DNA of 64,000 bases from Thelephora terrestris (GCA_015956445.1 WIUZ02000021.1:62001-126000), one strand, 5' to 3'. Positions 49,105 through 61,086 are shown, counted from the stretch's first letter. Numbers and translations: made by a program. The notes: generated by a model not told the origin, from the sequence alone.

Positions 49105-49597
49105 GTTTTGGTAAGATGATGGGGAAGTTGCTGGTGTTGCTGATCAAGGATGGCTCCAAGAAGACGTCCTTCTTATAGCCTAGATCGGTGATCCTTCACG
49201 TGACCTACCTCGACGAACCTCATTGGTCCGGGTCACATCAAGTTCCGCCCCTGTACCATCATCGTTGGCTTACTACATCAAGCTGACACCTCGGCCCGCG
49301 GGACGGCCTTGGAAGAACTTCGTTCCGGAACGCCTAGAACGCGCGCGCACTAAAAATAGGTCTCAAGACCCTGATGACCCCTTTATGACATCACGAACCC
49401 CTTTTACGACCCCTCATGACTTTACGATTACGATCAACCCTGGACCCTGATCACACACGTGGACAGTCACATCACAGTCTCCTAACCGGAGGAAGGAATC
49501 GCCGTTATTCGGAAGGAGTGCCTTAGACTCCTTTTGTTTAGCCCAGCGAATGTGGAGTAGCCGTTAGCGTGAAACGCCGGCGAATCTGTAATCCCTC

Positions 49598-50008
49598 ATG
49601 TCCCATGAGTCTAGGCCCGACCTCCTCATGTTCGGACGTACGTTGAGGTTGCCACTTGTCCGTGATGCTGTTACCGCCTACAGACAACAAGGGATGTTGA
49701 ATGTCTCTACTCCCGAATCCAGCTGGCAGAGGCCATGTAAAGGGAGATTGACACCTGGCCCTTGGGTGAGATCCCCAGGTACGAACTTTCACGACCCCAT
49801 GCTCCTATTTCCATTTGGACTAGTGTTATCTTTACCCCTATGTTTCATGCGGACACTCCTTATCTTTTATGCAATCCTTCACACGCTAGTAAGGCCCTTT
49901 GTCTTTTATTCTCCCACGCGTCACCTTTGTTCACTTCCCTTACTTAGCGTTCTCACACTCCTTATCTCCCTTTGTTCTGGACTTGATAAGGGTATATTAG
50001 GGTATTGA
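49598..50008 (+). CDS. Short conserved frame of B elements, copy in B3
   Basis: The third copy of the 136-codon frame beginning MSHESRPDLLMFGRTLRLP. It is kept open in all three copies, but these copies are too recent for that to prove selection. Confidence 0.38.
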   Translation: MSHESRPDLLMFGRTLRLPLVRDAVTAYRQQGMLNVSTPESSWQRPCKGRLTPGPWVRSPGTNFHDPMLLFPFGLVLSLPLCFMRTLLIFYAILHTLVRPFVFYSPTRHLCSLPLLSVLTLLISLCSGLDKGILGY

Positions 50009-51059
50009 CGTCATGGCCACTCCTTTAGTATAAGTAGCAACTGTGGCTGTATTGTAGTACCTTAGTTTTGTTACCTCAGGAAATCCTCTGCCCTTCTCAG
50101 CCCAGTTGCAGTTAAGGACAAGTCAGAGTTTCTTGTTTGATCCAAGACATCCCCCATCTGCTCTCCCTCCCGCTCTGCGCGTCGACTACGCCTCGTAACT
50201 ATAGACTCTCCGCAGTCACATTAGAATATCTCGAGCGTCCAGTCGATCAACTGGTGGAGTCATCAATCCTGTTGTAGGGATCAACCCTTGTTTGTTAAAC
50301 CGAACAAAGTACGGTTTAGGTTGGGTTTCTCTTTAGGATCTCGACCTGACTTGCAGTGACCTCGGACAACCTACCGGAAGAATAGGGACGTGATCGTTCT
50401 CTCGCAAGCTAGTTGGACTAGTGAGTACTCTGCGGAGTCGGCTCAGCGCACTGGTAGTTGTTGGGGTAGAGTGGCCCTGACACAAAGCAAAGTGAGAGAA
50501 GTCATCATTCAAGCTATTCATGATGACGTACATGAGGCCACATGTTTCTCCAACTTCGCAATTCGATCTTCCCTCTCCCTCTCCATGGCGTCCAACAAGA
50601 GGACGGCTCCAGGGTGCCTAGCCTCAGACTGAGGCCTAGAAAGCCTGGGATCCTCGTACCCAGCTTGCTCCCAGAACTCAGCGGGAGCGTTATGGGCGGT
50701 TAAGAAGTTCACGGCCACTTCATTGTCGTGAGCAATATTGGCGGGGGAGTCGTACAGGTGTTGTCCCATGCCGTAGGGAGCATCCGTCTCGAAGGACGGG
50801 GTAAAGTCGAAGGGGATGGCAGCAGCGTTGAGCATAGCGCTGTTGGTGGCGAAAGCAGACATAGTAGTAAGGTGGTTTGGAGGGTAGTGGTTGATTTGGT
50901 GAGAGTGGGAAAGAGACGATGAGGGAAACAAACATTAATCCCCCTGACTTAAATACATCCTGACTCAAAGAAAACCGAAAAGGGAAAACAATAACCTATT
51001 ACCCACTAACGTCCCAATTAGGGTAAATGAACCCTCAGCCCCAATCGCGATCCCATCAA

Positions 51060-54000
51060 CAACCGTACTTACCCAATCTGTAATACAAACACGGATTGAC
51101 TGCCGCAACTTTCGTGCAACAACTCCGCACATTTGTATATTATTCTAGCCTACTGATATTTGTATATAGCTTGTATATCATCTGTATATACCCCAAACCA
51201 TGAGAACCAGGCTCGGTGACACGTCGGGGGATGATCGGGTGCGCCCTGGGTCTTCCCCCGCCATCACGCGGGTTCCCTGGCCTCCCCTCGCTTCCTTCGA
51301 GCGCCTCCCTCCATCAATACTGCCCCGGGAGGATGCCTGTTTGTGGGAAACCCCTTCCTGGTCCCCCCCTTCCTGGGCACCCACCTGGGGGTCATGCCGC
51401 TCGCCTTGTGTTCATATGTTTTATTTAATTTATATAAAAATGGTTCCACTTCCCGGTTCGAAACATATGACGCTGAAAATTTGTGAAAAAAACTGGAAAA
51501 AATCTACTTTATAGAATACATAAAACGTAGTCCATCCCGCTAGTTTTGACCTTAAACGGATGAGAATTGAGCTCACAATGTTCGATTTTTGTGCCAGGAT
51601 GTGCCAGCTCACCACCCGAATTGATCGGGCCTTCCTTTTTGGGAATGCTCACGCCGCGGCCTCCCTGCTGGCCTGCGCCTGCGGTGCAGCCCCTCCCCTC
51701 GTGTTTTGGGTCCTTCCAGGTAAGTAGGGCCCTAGTCCTCATACACACTAACTATTCTATGATATATTTAGGTTCTAAAACCCATTTTGGGTCACCCAGC
51801 ACGAGTCCGGGTACCATCGCCCCCTGGGTGGGTAGGGCGGGACACAAATCCCCCTGTGCGCACTGCTACAGGTGAGTAATGCATCTTATATTGGAGATAT
51901 GTACTCTACTGACATAGACCACCTAGGAAAACACCATGTGAACGTGTTTTACACGCTTTTGACTGCCATGTGCAGGGGTCAAAACGCAAAAATTGTGATT
52001 TCTCCTGAACATATGCTTCAATTGTTTCGCGATTTTGGGAGTGCATTTATGTGCATATCTTCATGTGATTTGCACTCCTCCTTTGCTGTTGTGTTCGTGT
52101 TTCCCACCTTAGGAGATATGGATGCATTTCCAACCATTTCTCGCCCTCAGTCTTGGTACGTTGCCCCCCACTATTTGATACTCTGATAACACATTTATTA
52201 CATCTCTTAGAGTCGATTAAGCCCCCCACGGCACTATTAGCATTCCTAGGTGCAGCTTTGTAAACCTCGCCTTGCATGTTGGACAGATCCAGCTCTGGAT
52301 CGCTCCAACTGTTCCACCCCTATGCAAGCACATTTGGAGCTTTTATTGGTGTGTAATCCCTAGGGATCCCGTGCATTTTTACGCATCTGGGGTAATTATT
52401 TCTTGTCCTATTGATGATGCTCACTAAATCCGTCTCCCACTCTACCAGCTTTTATCTTCACTTCCCTGACTCTTTCTGCCTTTTTCCCGGGTGGTTTCTA
52501 TGCCTAGTACATGCTCCCAAAATCTCTCTTACAGGGGATCAGTGATTGGTAAGTTATTTTTATTTTTGTGTTTCATCCCCCCATCTAATACACCATGGGG
52601 ATTTTCGCCGTTTCCGTCATGTTAGGGGTGATAGTACATGTAGCGGGGGGCTATATAATACATATTACATGCTACTTATGTGTGCTAGCACTTCCTTTCT
52701 CTTAACATATTGGTTTTTTGATGATCAACAGGGGAGAAATGTGCGCCTTGAATGGGACAGTTCTCGAGTGCTGGGAACTGTAATATTTACCTGGCTGGGC
52801 TGTAAACGTAGGAATATACCAGTGTACAAGTAAATAAAGTATCTCCAAGAATTCAGAATGAATGGATAAGTATTTATGTTCGTTCCCCAGGCCACCCCCC
52901 TCTTTAGGTCCGGAGTTGACAAGTGGTCATTTCGAGAACAGAGTAGGGGACCAGTAGCGGGACATTTGCAACTCAAAATTGACATCATAGGTGATGCAAT
53001 TCCAATTGTTTCTACAGTATGATATGTCACACACAATTGCCGGTATCCAAAACTTGCCCATTCCATGGCACATCCCTCTCCCTTGTATATCATAATAAAT
53101 ACCGCTCAATTTGTGTACCCACAGTGCTAGAGTGTATGTATTACATCTAAATAAACTGTAACTAGGCTCCCAAACATAAATTGTGGCTCAAAATGCGGCG
53201 AAACAAGAAAAAACACATAGGGTATCTCTGAGAGAGGAAAGAAACACAAAAGTTTAAATAACATATCAATCATTGTGCCAGGCTACGATAAATTTCTGGG
53301 ACGTATATTAGATATATATACCACCCAGAAAACGGTTAGAAGAAGCTGAAAAAAGTGATAGGGAAGGTAGAAAAGCGGGTGGGAGGTTGAGTGAATGATA
53401 GAGATACAGAAGCAAATACTCACTTTGAACGCACAAAAATGTACAGAATCCTGAAGTGATAGACATTACTATAAGTTCCAATGTTACTTGTGCAAGGGTG
53501 AACAGGTGGGACCTTTCTGGGGGCAGATCTGGAATGAGTAAGGTGAGAGGCACGCACCAGTGTCCCCTGCAGTACGGGTGGGGTACAAGTGGGTTTGTTC
53601 CACTCACATCATAGAGTAGAATGGGTGGGCAAAGCACCAAATCAGGGAATAGAATGTACCATGAGTGGGAGAGAAAGAGAGGTAGGAATACATCCCTATC
53701 TCCCAAGGCAGGAAACACAAGTGTGACAGTGCAGGAGGAATGCAAGCCACATGAGAATATACACATGAATGTGCTCCTGAAAGCGCGAAATGATTGAACC
53801 CCACATTCTGGAGAAATCGTAATTTTCGCATTTTGACCCCTGTAGAAGGCGGTCAAAAAGCGCACAAAACACACTCACATCATGTTTTCCTAGGTGGTCT
53901 ATGTCAGTAGAATATATATCTCCAATATAAGATACATTGCTCACCTGCAGCAGCGTGCACAAGGGGATCTGTACCCCCACCCTACCCCACCCAGGGGGCG

Positions 54001-54789
54001 ATGGTACCCGGACTCGTGCTGGGTGACCCAAAATGGGTTTTAGAACCTAAATATATCATAGAATAGTTAGTGTGTATGAGGACTAGGGCCCTACTTACCT
54101 GGAAGGACCCAAAACACGAGGGGAGGGGCTGCACCGCAGGCGCAGGCCAGCAGGGAGGCCGCGGCGTGAGCATTCCCAAAAAGGAAGGCCCGATCAATTC
54201 GGGTGGTGAGCTGGCACATCCTGGCACAAAAATCGAACATTGTGAGCTCAATTCTCATCCGTTTAAGGTCAAAACTAGCGGGATGGACTACGTTTTATGT
54301 ATTCTATAAAGTAGATTTTTTCCAGTTTTTTTCACAAATTTTCAGCGTCATATGTTTCGAACCGGGAAGTGGAACCATTTTTATATAAATTAAATAAAAC
54401 ATATGAACACAAGGCGAGCGGCATGACCCCCAGGTGGGTGCCCAGGAAGGGGGGGACCAGGAAGGGGTTTCCCACAAACAGGCATCCTCCCGGGGCAGTA
54501 TTGATGGAGGGAGGCGCTCGAAGGAAGCGAGGGGAGGCCAGGGAACCCGCGTGATGGCGGTATTTGTCGCGGTTCCATCATTTGATGGCGGGGGAAGACC
54601 CAGGGCGCACCCGATCATCCCCCGACGTGTCACCGAGCCTGGTTCTCATGGTTTGGGGTATATACAGATGATATACAAGCTATATACAAATATCAGTAGG
54701 CTAGAATAATATACAAATGTGCGGAGTTGTTGCACGAAAGTTGCGGCAGTCAATCCGTGTTTGTATTACAGATTGGGTAAGTACGGTTG
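51060..54789. mobile_element. Element D: long-inverted-repeat (foldback) transposon in the promoter of A3
   Basis: D is 3,730 bp. It starts CAACCGTACTTACCC and ends GGGTAAGTACGGTTG, with the 7-bp duplication CCATCAA (51053-51059, 54790-54796). The arms run to about 52,190 and 53,610. The outer about 770 bp of the arms are nearly identical apart from a roughly 30-bp difference near 54,560; the inner about 360 bp are clearly diverged. The central about 1.4 kb (52,190-53,610) has no recognisable gene. It looks like a non-autonomous DNA transposon; the superfamily is not assigned (a hAT or Mutator relative would be guesses). Confidence 0.8.
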
Positions 54790-55132
54790 CCATCAAACCC
54801 CAAGAAATCCCCATTGTGCTCCTAATGACTCATTCACTATTATTCCCCTAGTTCATTTCGTTCTTGTTGTTCTAAAGTCCCACTCCTCTGACTCATCTAC
54901 CCTGCCCTAAACTACGCACAGATCATGTTGATCCCTGTTTGGTTCATTGTAGAATAATGACTCCTGTAGAGGATTGGGTATATAAGGAAGAGCGTTCGCT
55001 CCTTTCTTTTCCCCATTCTCAATCTCTTCTGTACTCCTCTACCCACAACTTGAATAAATAAAGTAAGCTGAGGAATCCTCCTCACGCCTTATTCCCTTCT
55101 AACTCATTCAGCAGGAATTCTCCTGCTAGTGT

Positions 55133-55822
55133 ATGTTCCAGGCCCCAAACCCTTTCCACTCTACTGGTCCAGTCCAGCGACCAGTTGTCCCAGACGCCAG
55201 GAGATCTATTTGGGAGTATAAACTCATCAGGAGTCTCCAAGTAAACCGAACAGCCGGTTTACTCACTCACTTCCCTTACTATCGTCCCTTCGCAGCCCTC
55301 GACGCCAGAGTTACCACCCCCCCTTTCCTCTTAGGAGCTGATCATCAATTCCTCTGGAATTCAGACCTTACTGAGAGTGTCCTAGCAGCTGTCTACTTCA
55401 GTATAAGTCCAGCCTTCTATTTTCCCAACCCGCGCATCCATCTCACCACTAACATCCATACCCATTCCCCTGCTATTATCGTTCTCTGGTGGGAAGTACC
55501 AACTGAATTGCCTTATTCGGTTATAGAATACCTCGCCAACTTCGAACGTCTTAGCGACCAAGACTTCGAACCGTTTATACAGCAACTGAGTCAGTTCTGT
55601 CAGGATTACCATTTGCCCGTCCACCCCTATCAAACAGAGTTTTCACTCTTGCTCGATATCCCTCCTCCTCTCACATCTACACCCGGCACCCTGTTCAAAA
55701 CCCGACCTGACACTCCTCACCCGTCCGCTAATCCTCTAGCGCCCCCACAAACAGTAAGCAGGCCCACAACCCTGACATATCGCGCTGACCTCTCGCAGAA
55801 GTCAACCGGCTTATTAATCTGA
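55133..55822 (+). CDS. A-element gene A, copy in A3
   Basis: It begins MFQAPNPFHSTGPV and keeps all conserved blocks of gene A (SIWEYKLIRSLQVNRTAGLL, ADHQFLWNSDLTESVL, IIVLWWEVPTELPYSVIEY). The frame runs past the CCTGACA end of A3 into the flanking E1 sequence. A GGGTATATAAGG TATA box is at about 54,976. The function is unknown. Confidence 0.6.
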   Translation: MFQAPNPFHSTGPVQRPVVPDARRSIWEYKLIRSLQVNRTAGLLTHFPYYRPFAALDARVTTPPFLLGADHQFLWNSDLTESVLAAVYFSISPAFYFPNPRIHLTTNIHTHSPAIIVLWWEVPTELPYSVIEYLANFERLSDQDFEPFIQQLSQFCQDYHLPVHPYQTEFSLLLDIPPPLTSTPGTLFKTRPDTPHPSANPLAPPQTVSRPTTLTYRADLSQKSTGLLI

Positions 55823-55926
55823 CCCTTGGATTGGACTCATGAAAACCATTATGTTTTACGACTCATGGATCACACGCAATAAACAAGATAGAATATGGAT
55901 TCCAAGGAGCAGTACAAAAGAGTTAT

Positions 55927-57126
55927 TTAATCAATATCTCTGCGAATCCTTTGTACTGTCTCCAAGGCCGACCTCACCAACTCTTCGTTCGCCCAGTTCT
56001 GCTCCCTAATCTCGTTCGGATCTACATCGGACAAGTCATTGTAATTAGGGAGATCCTCCGTATCAGAATTCGGTTCCGAGTCAGGAACAAACTCAGCGTA
56101 CGGATCAAAGTCCTGGACTGGCCATCGTCCCCTCTGCTGAGTGGTGTCCGTCACGGTAATGAGAGGAGTCAACCTCCTAACCGGATGAGGAGTATCCCTA
56201 CAGACAACTCCAACATTTCGGTAGAACTCCTCCTCTCGAATCTCCACCACCTCATCGTCAATTGGAACCAACCGGTTTTCATACTGGACCAAAAGGCGAG
56301 CAGGCGGAGACTCGGCCCACTCCGGAACCTCCAACTCTTCTTCCTCAACTCGAACCTCCGGTTCGTTACACCTCCTCTGGAGATCCCGGACTTCTCCGGT
56401 CAACTTGGAGACACGATGAGTAAGGTGAACCTAAAGGAACAGGGTTAGAAGAAACCAATTATCTTCGATCCCTGCCCCTGTACCTTATCGTCCTCCAATT
56501 CTCCGGTCTTAGTGACCAGACTCCGGATCAAATCCTTGAGAGTAACGAACTCTCCCTTCAGCATATCAATATCGGCACCCTGCTGAATGATCACATCCTC
56601 TTGTCCTTGCATAATATCTTGAGCGGTCCCCTTCCATTCTTCAAGCTTAGCAATGTCCTCCTTCTTACTGTTAACTCAGGCCTGAACATAGGCCAACTCA
56701 TCCATCAACATAGTACCAACATTACTCGTATGAATAACGCTGGCCTCGAGGATCGAGTTATAGGTCTCGTTTGTTTCAGTAACGAACTCAACCCCACGAG
56801 TCAGGAGTTCTTCTGCATAAGGGTTGGTCTTGATACACGCCAACTTGCGCCGAGACACCCTTCGAGAAGCTTGGATGAAATTCCTGAAACCTAAAACGGA
56901 ACGTCAGTAGACATGCCAAATATGTCAACCGACATCCCGAACCTAAGTCAGTAAAACCCTCATTAGGGTCAGCGGTGGCGGAACGATCCATGACGTTCCC
57001 AAGAGTGGAATAAGGGCAGGACCGATCACAACGAGCATGAGAGAAACAGTCGATGTTGAAATTGTTCTCCATAACAGGAGAGACGGAAGCACGACAAGAG
57101 GTAGAACAGATGTTGGCACGAGGCAT
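55927..57126 (-). pseudogene. E-element coiled-coil gene, copy in E1 (decayed)
   Basis: It begins MPRANICST at 57126 and has the same exon order as the E2 copy: an N-terminal Ser/Arg-rich exon, a helical part with RRVSRRKLACIKTNPYAEEL, a coiled coil, and an acidic C-terminus (DPYAEFVPDSEPNSDTED, then VQRIRRDID). Compared with E2 it shows many C-to-T type differences, including Arg-to-Cys replacements. Fossil; broken by a small number of changes. Confidence 0.6.
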
Positions 57127-58102
57127 GTTGGCTGTGTGTAACAAAGGTGGGTTTGTTGAGAGACCTAGTCATCCAACCCCCTTTGGTTATATACCAAATG
57201 CCACGCCCCTTCCATGACTCAGGAGTTGAGTCATCTTTGCTATTGTTTACTGCGCATGACCCACATGACATCATATGCCCCTATTTCTTAGTCATATGCT
57301 CCCCTTTTGCCATTGGCTGTTAATCAGCCATACCCACATTCCTTCCGAACATTCTCAGGATACGTCATGCTTTGTAACTGCTTTGTAATGCTCTAAAATT
57401 GCTATTGGCCGCCACACCTTTGTTTATCAGCTGATAATTTGTAGCATTAGTCACCACGTAATGCACAGACCATGCAGTGCTGCGCACGGACCATGTTTGT
57501 CTGTGTTTGTATCTTTAGTGTAGTTACTTGTCACTGTCACGTCACAAATCTAAGTAGTATATATACTCAGAGTAGTTTAGCCTGTACTCCTTAGATTTGT
57601 TATCATCAGACTCTCCGTGACCTCTACTGCTGTGTGCTTAGAGCAAGAGTGCCTGAAGACCCTTGTCTCCTTCTTTCTCCTTCTCTCCATCTCTAGTCTG
57701 TGAAGAGACTTCCGATATCCCTGGGTTTGCAACAGGGAGATTACTGTGTGTTTGACCCCTGAGTGTGATAGGTTTGGATAGCAAGAGTGCTATTGAACTG
57801 TAGAGGTCGTGTCGGCCTGACATCTGGTGGTGTCAGCATTGTGGGGTCTTCTGCGGATGGGGATCTATGACCTGGGAAACAGTGAAGGAAGGTGGCCTGG
57901 AGCTACTCGCTCTCAACACTACACAGCAGCCGTTGGTCACCATCTCTGGTTCCTATTGCAGATGGAACAGAAAGCGGTGAGTCGGTCTGTGCGTCCCACT
58001 TGTGGGATAACGCTGATTGGCTCTGTAGAATGAACATCTGAAGCGCGAGGTGAAGGAAGCAAAGGACGACGCTTGCAGGATGTACTCGGAGATGCTGGAC
58101 AC

Positions 58103-60521
58103 TGTCAGGCCGACGTGACCTCTACAGTTCAATAGCACTCTTGCTATCCAAACCTATCACACTCAGGGGTCAAACACACAGTTATAACCCTGTTGCAAAC
58201 CCAGGGATATCGGAAGTCTCTTCACAGACTAGATTGGAGAGGGGGAGAAAGAAGGAAACAAGGGTCTTCAAACACTCTTGCTCTAAGCACACAGCAGTAG
58301 AGGTCACAGAGAGTCTGATGATAACAAATCTAAGGAGTACAGGCTAAACTACTCTGAGTATATATACTACTTAGATTTGTGATGTGACCGTCACATGTAA
58401 CTACACTATGGATACAAACACAGACAAACATGGTCCGTGCGCAGCACTGCATGGTCTGTGCGTTACGTGGTGACTAATGCTACAAATTATCAGCTGATAA
58501 ACGAAAGTGTGGCGGCCAATAGCAATTTGAGAGCATTACAGAGCAATTACAAAGCATGACGTATCCTGAGAATGTTCGGAAGGAATGTGGGTATGACTGA
58601 CTAACAGCCAATGGCAAAAGGGGAGCATATGACTAAAGATAGGGGCATATGATGTCATGTGGGTCATGCGCAGTAAACAATAGAAATGATGACTCAACTC
58701 CTGAGTCGTGGAAGGGGCGTGGCATTTGGTATATAACCAAAGGGGGTTGGATGACTGGTCTTCCAACAAACCCACCTTTGTTACACAGACAACATGCCTC
58801 GTGCCTCTACTCGCAATCCCACTCGTCGTTCCTCCTCCTACTCTCCTGTTCAGGAGAACAATTACAACATCGACCGCTTCTCCCATGCCCGCCGTGATCC
58901 GTCCCGCCCTTATCCTACTTTGGGAGCGGTTATGGACCGGACCGCCACCGCCGACCCTAATGAGGGGTTCTCTGATTTAGGTGGGGGCCCTGCTTGCGAA
59001 TTCCGATTTAGGAAGCCAAGCTAACTCCTTTTAGGTTTCAGGGACTTTCTCCAAGCTGCTCGTAGGGTGTCTCGGCGCAAGTTGGCGCGCATCGAGACCA
59101 ACCCTTATGCGAACGAACTCCTTAATAGGGGTGTTGAGTTCGTGACCGAGGCCAACGAGACCTTCAACTCCGTGTTGGAGGCCAGCGTTCTCCATACGGG
59201 GAACGTTGGGTCCATGTTAATGGACGAAGTGGCTCATGTCAATGAGCGTATTGATGGTCGTCGTGAGGAGATAGAAGCGTTGGAGAATTGGAAGGAAGAC
59301 ATGCAGGGAGTTATTCACGGACAGGAAGATAGCGTTGTTCGGCAGGGGGCCGATATCGATTTGTTAAAGGTAAATGTGGGGTCGGGAGATATTTGACTTT
59401 TCTAACCCAACATTTCCTTTAGGGAGAGGTGACTACTTTGAAGGACTTGGTCCGGGCTCTGGTTACCAAGACTGGAGAATTGGAGGATGATAAGGTAAGG
59501 GGTAGGGGTTGAAGGTTTTCGATATCTTCTAACCCTATTCCTTTAGGTTCGCCTTACTCGTCGTGTCTCCGAGTTAACCGGAGAAGTCTGGGATCTCCAG
59601 AGGAGGTGTAACGAGCCAGAGGTCCGAGTCGAAGAAGAGGAGGGAGAGGAGGTTCTGCATCGGGCCGGGTCGCCGATAATTCCCAATCGGGCTGAGTCGC
59701 CACCCGCTCGTTTATTGGTTCGTCACGAAAATAGGTTGGTTCCCGTCGACGATGAGGTCATTGAAATCGGGAGCGACGAATTCTATCAGAACGTAGGAGT
59801 CGTCCGTAGGGACACTCCTCGTCCTGAGTTCGTTTCTACTCCTTGGGGTAGTCGCCGTCAATGGCCTGCTCTGGAGTATGATCCGTACGCCGAGTTCGTT
59901 CCCGATAGTGAACCAAACTCTGATACGGAGCTTCCAGATTACGAAGACCTGTCGGACGTAGACCCGAACGAGATCCGGGAGCAGAACTGGCTGAATGAGG
60001 AGTTGGTGAGGTCGGCATTGGAAGTAGTACAAAGGATCCGAAGAGATATTGATTAGATAACTCTTTTGTACTGTTGGCTTCCAATGAATCTTCTTTCTAT
60101 TTTGTCTATTGCGTGTGATCCATGAGTCGTAAAGCATAATGATTTTCATAAGTCCAATCCAAGGGTCAGATTAATAAGCCGGTTGACTTCTGCGAGAGGT
60201 CAGCGCGCGACGCTTATTAATACATCCCTTGTTGTCGGTAGCCTGAATATCTACTAGTCGTCCAGGGGCAACGGAGGGCCAGGTAGGGGGGATCTTCGTA
60301 TGAAGGTCCGCCGGTACATGTTCACGTATTATACCTCGGGTCTTCTGGGGTATCTTGACTAGTAGCACATTCCACGTATTGGACTTTGAGTCGTTTAGGC
60401 ATAGGGCATACTGCATAATAAACAGTTTACCGCCGTGTTTAGGGCAGGGCACCAACTGACTTAGTGGTGATGAGGCGTTAAATAAAGGAAATGAAAGGGG
60501 GTAAACGGCGAAATCATCACA
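58103..60521 (+). mobile_element. E-type element E2, inserted in C2
   Basis: E2 is 2,419 bp, starts TGTCAGGCCGACGTGACC and ends GGCGAAATCATCACA, with the 5-bp duplication GACAC (58098-58102, 60522-60526). It looks whole. An outward TATA box (TATATATACT at about 58,359) faces the left end. Its main gene is 58794-60056. On the minus strand, 60,171 to about 60,420 is a second open segment (WPSVAPGRLVDIQATDNKG) which may be a short convergent gene. Confidence 0.9.
58794..60056 (+). CDS. E-element coiled-coil protein gene, copy in E2
   Basis: ATG at 58794 lies about 65 bp after a TATA-like TATATAACC (about 58,730). The first exon reads MPRASTRNPTRRSSSYSPVQ and ends near LG at about 58,981. Further exons start at about 59,039, 59,423 and 59,548 and have GT-AG borders (GTGGGG, GTAAAT, GTAAGG donors). 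The middle is a long coiled coil (IDGRREEIEALENWKEDM, LVTKTGELEDDKV), and the end is acidic (DPYAEFVPDSEPNSDTELPD, then VVQRIRRDID). Overall plan, coiled coil then acidic tail, parallels B and C genes, but no close sequence match is seen. It looks whole; function unknown. Confidence 0.65.
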
Positions 60522-61086
60522 GACACCGAGAAGACTCTCCTCTTGATGAATGACACACTTCGTGTGACATTCGAGAGTGAGATGCTGGCGATGCGAGAGG
60601 AACACAACTGACTAGTTGAGTCCTTGAGGGAACAAGACGACACCATCCAGAGGGACTTGATTGAGGTCGACTGACGACTCAACCGTCATAGAAGGGCTTT
60701 GAACGAGTTGGACACCAAGGTTGGCGTGATGTTCCCCCGTGATGATCGGAGGAAACTCATTCCACTTCTAGGTTGATACGTTGGATGATGCCTTGCCACT
60801 GCTGGGTGCTTGGGTTGAGTCCATGAGCGAGCGGTTGTGCCATTGCCGCACTTGTTCGGTGGCTGCCGTCCGTGATGAGTCCGATGACGAGTCAATTCCA
60901 GACAGGATGGCTTCGCCAGCCTCTGGCGGTTCGTACCACACGCCAGCATGTACCGATGGCGGGGAGGAGGTTATCCGTGAGACGTCTGAGGAGACGGCGA
61001 TCAACCCGGTTAGTAGTTCGCCCGAGTTGGAGTACGCGGGGGAGAATGAGGTGGCCGTTCCGGTTCCTCCTCCTTCGATCTCTCCG

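Larger units (their letters stand above)
47179..50482 (-). mobile_element. B-type element B3, inserted in gene B of A3
   Basis: B3 is 3,304 bp in reverse orientation, starts TGTCAGGAACATGGTA and ends GTGGCCCTGACA, with the 5-bp duplication CAAAG (47174-47178, 50483-50487). It looks whole and very similar to B1 and B2. Confidence 0.92.
46600..55777. mobile_element. A-type element A3 (gene B left, gene A right), carrying B3 and D
   Basis: A3 starts TGTCACAAACGCGTGACA at 46600 and ends CAACCCTGACA at 55777, with the 5-bp duplication TATCG (46595-46599, 55778-55782). Gene B (minus) is split by B3 into 46,705-47,178 and 50,483-50,862. The central promoter is split by D. Gene A (plus) starts at 55133. 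It is broken by two insertions. Confidence 0.88.
46286..57822 (-). mobile_element. E-type element E1 (reverse orientation), carrying A3
   Basis: The left end is TGTGATGATTTCGCCG at 46286 and the right end is GTCGGCCTGACA at 57822, the reverse complement of E2's ends. E1's own sequence is 46286-46599 and 55778-57822, separated by A3. The flanks GGTTG and TCTGG do not match, unlike every other large element here, which points to a rearrangement at one side. The outward TATA box GTAGTATATATACTC is at about 57,556, about 260 bp from the right end. It is broken by one insertion and older than E2. Confidence 0.8.

Noticed and set aside
51872-53874. Frames of 104 and 188 codons in the inner arms of element D that look alike
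   Set aside because: Their similarity is explained by the inverted arms; the frames are not kept with consistent protein features.
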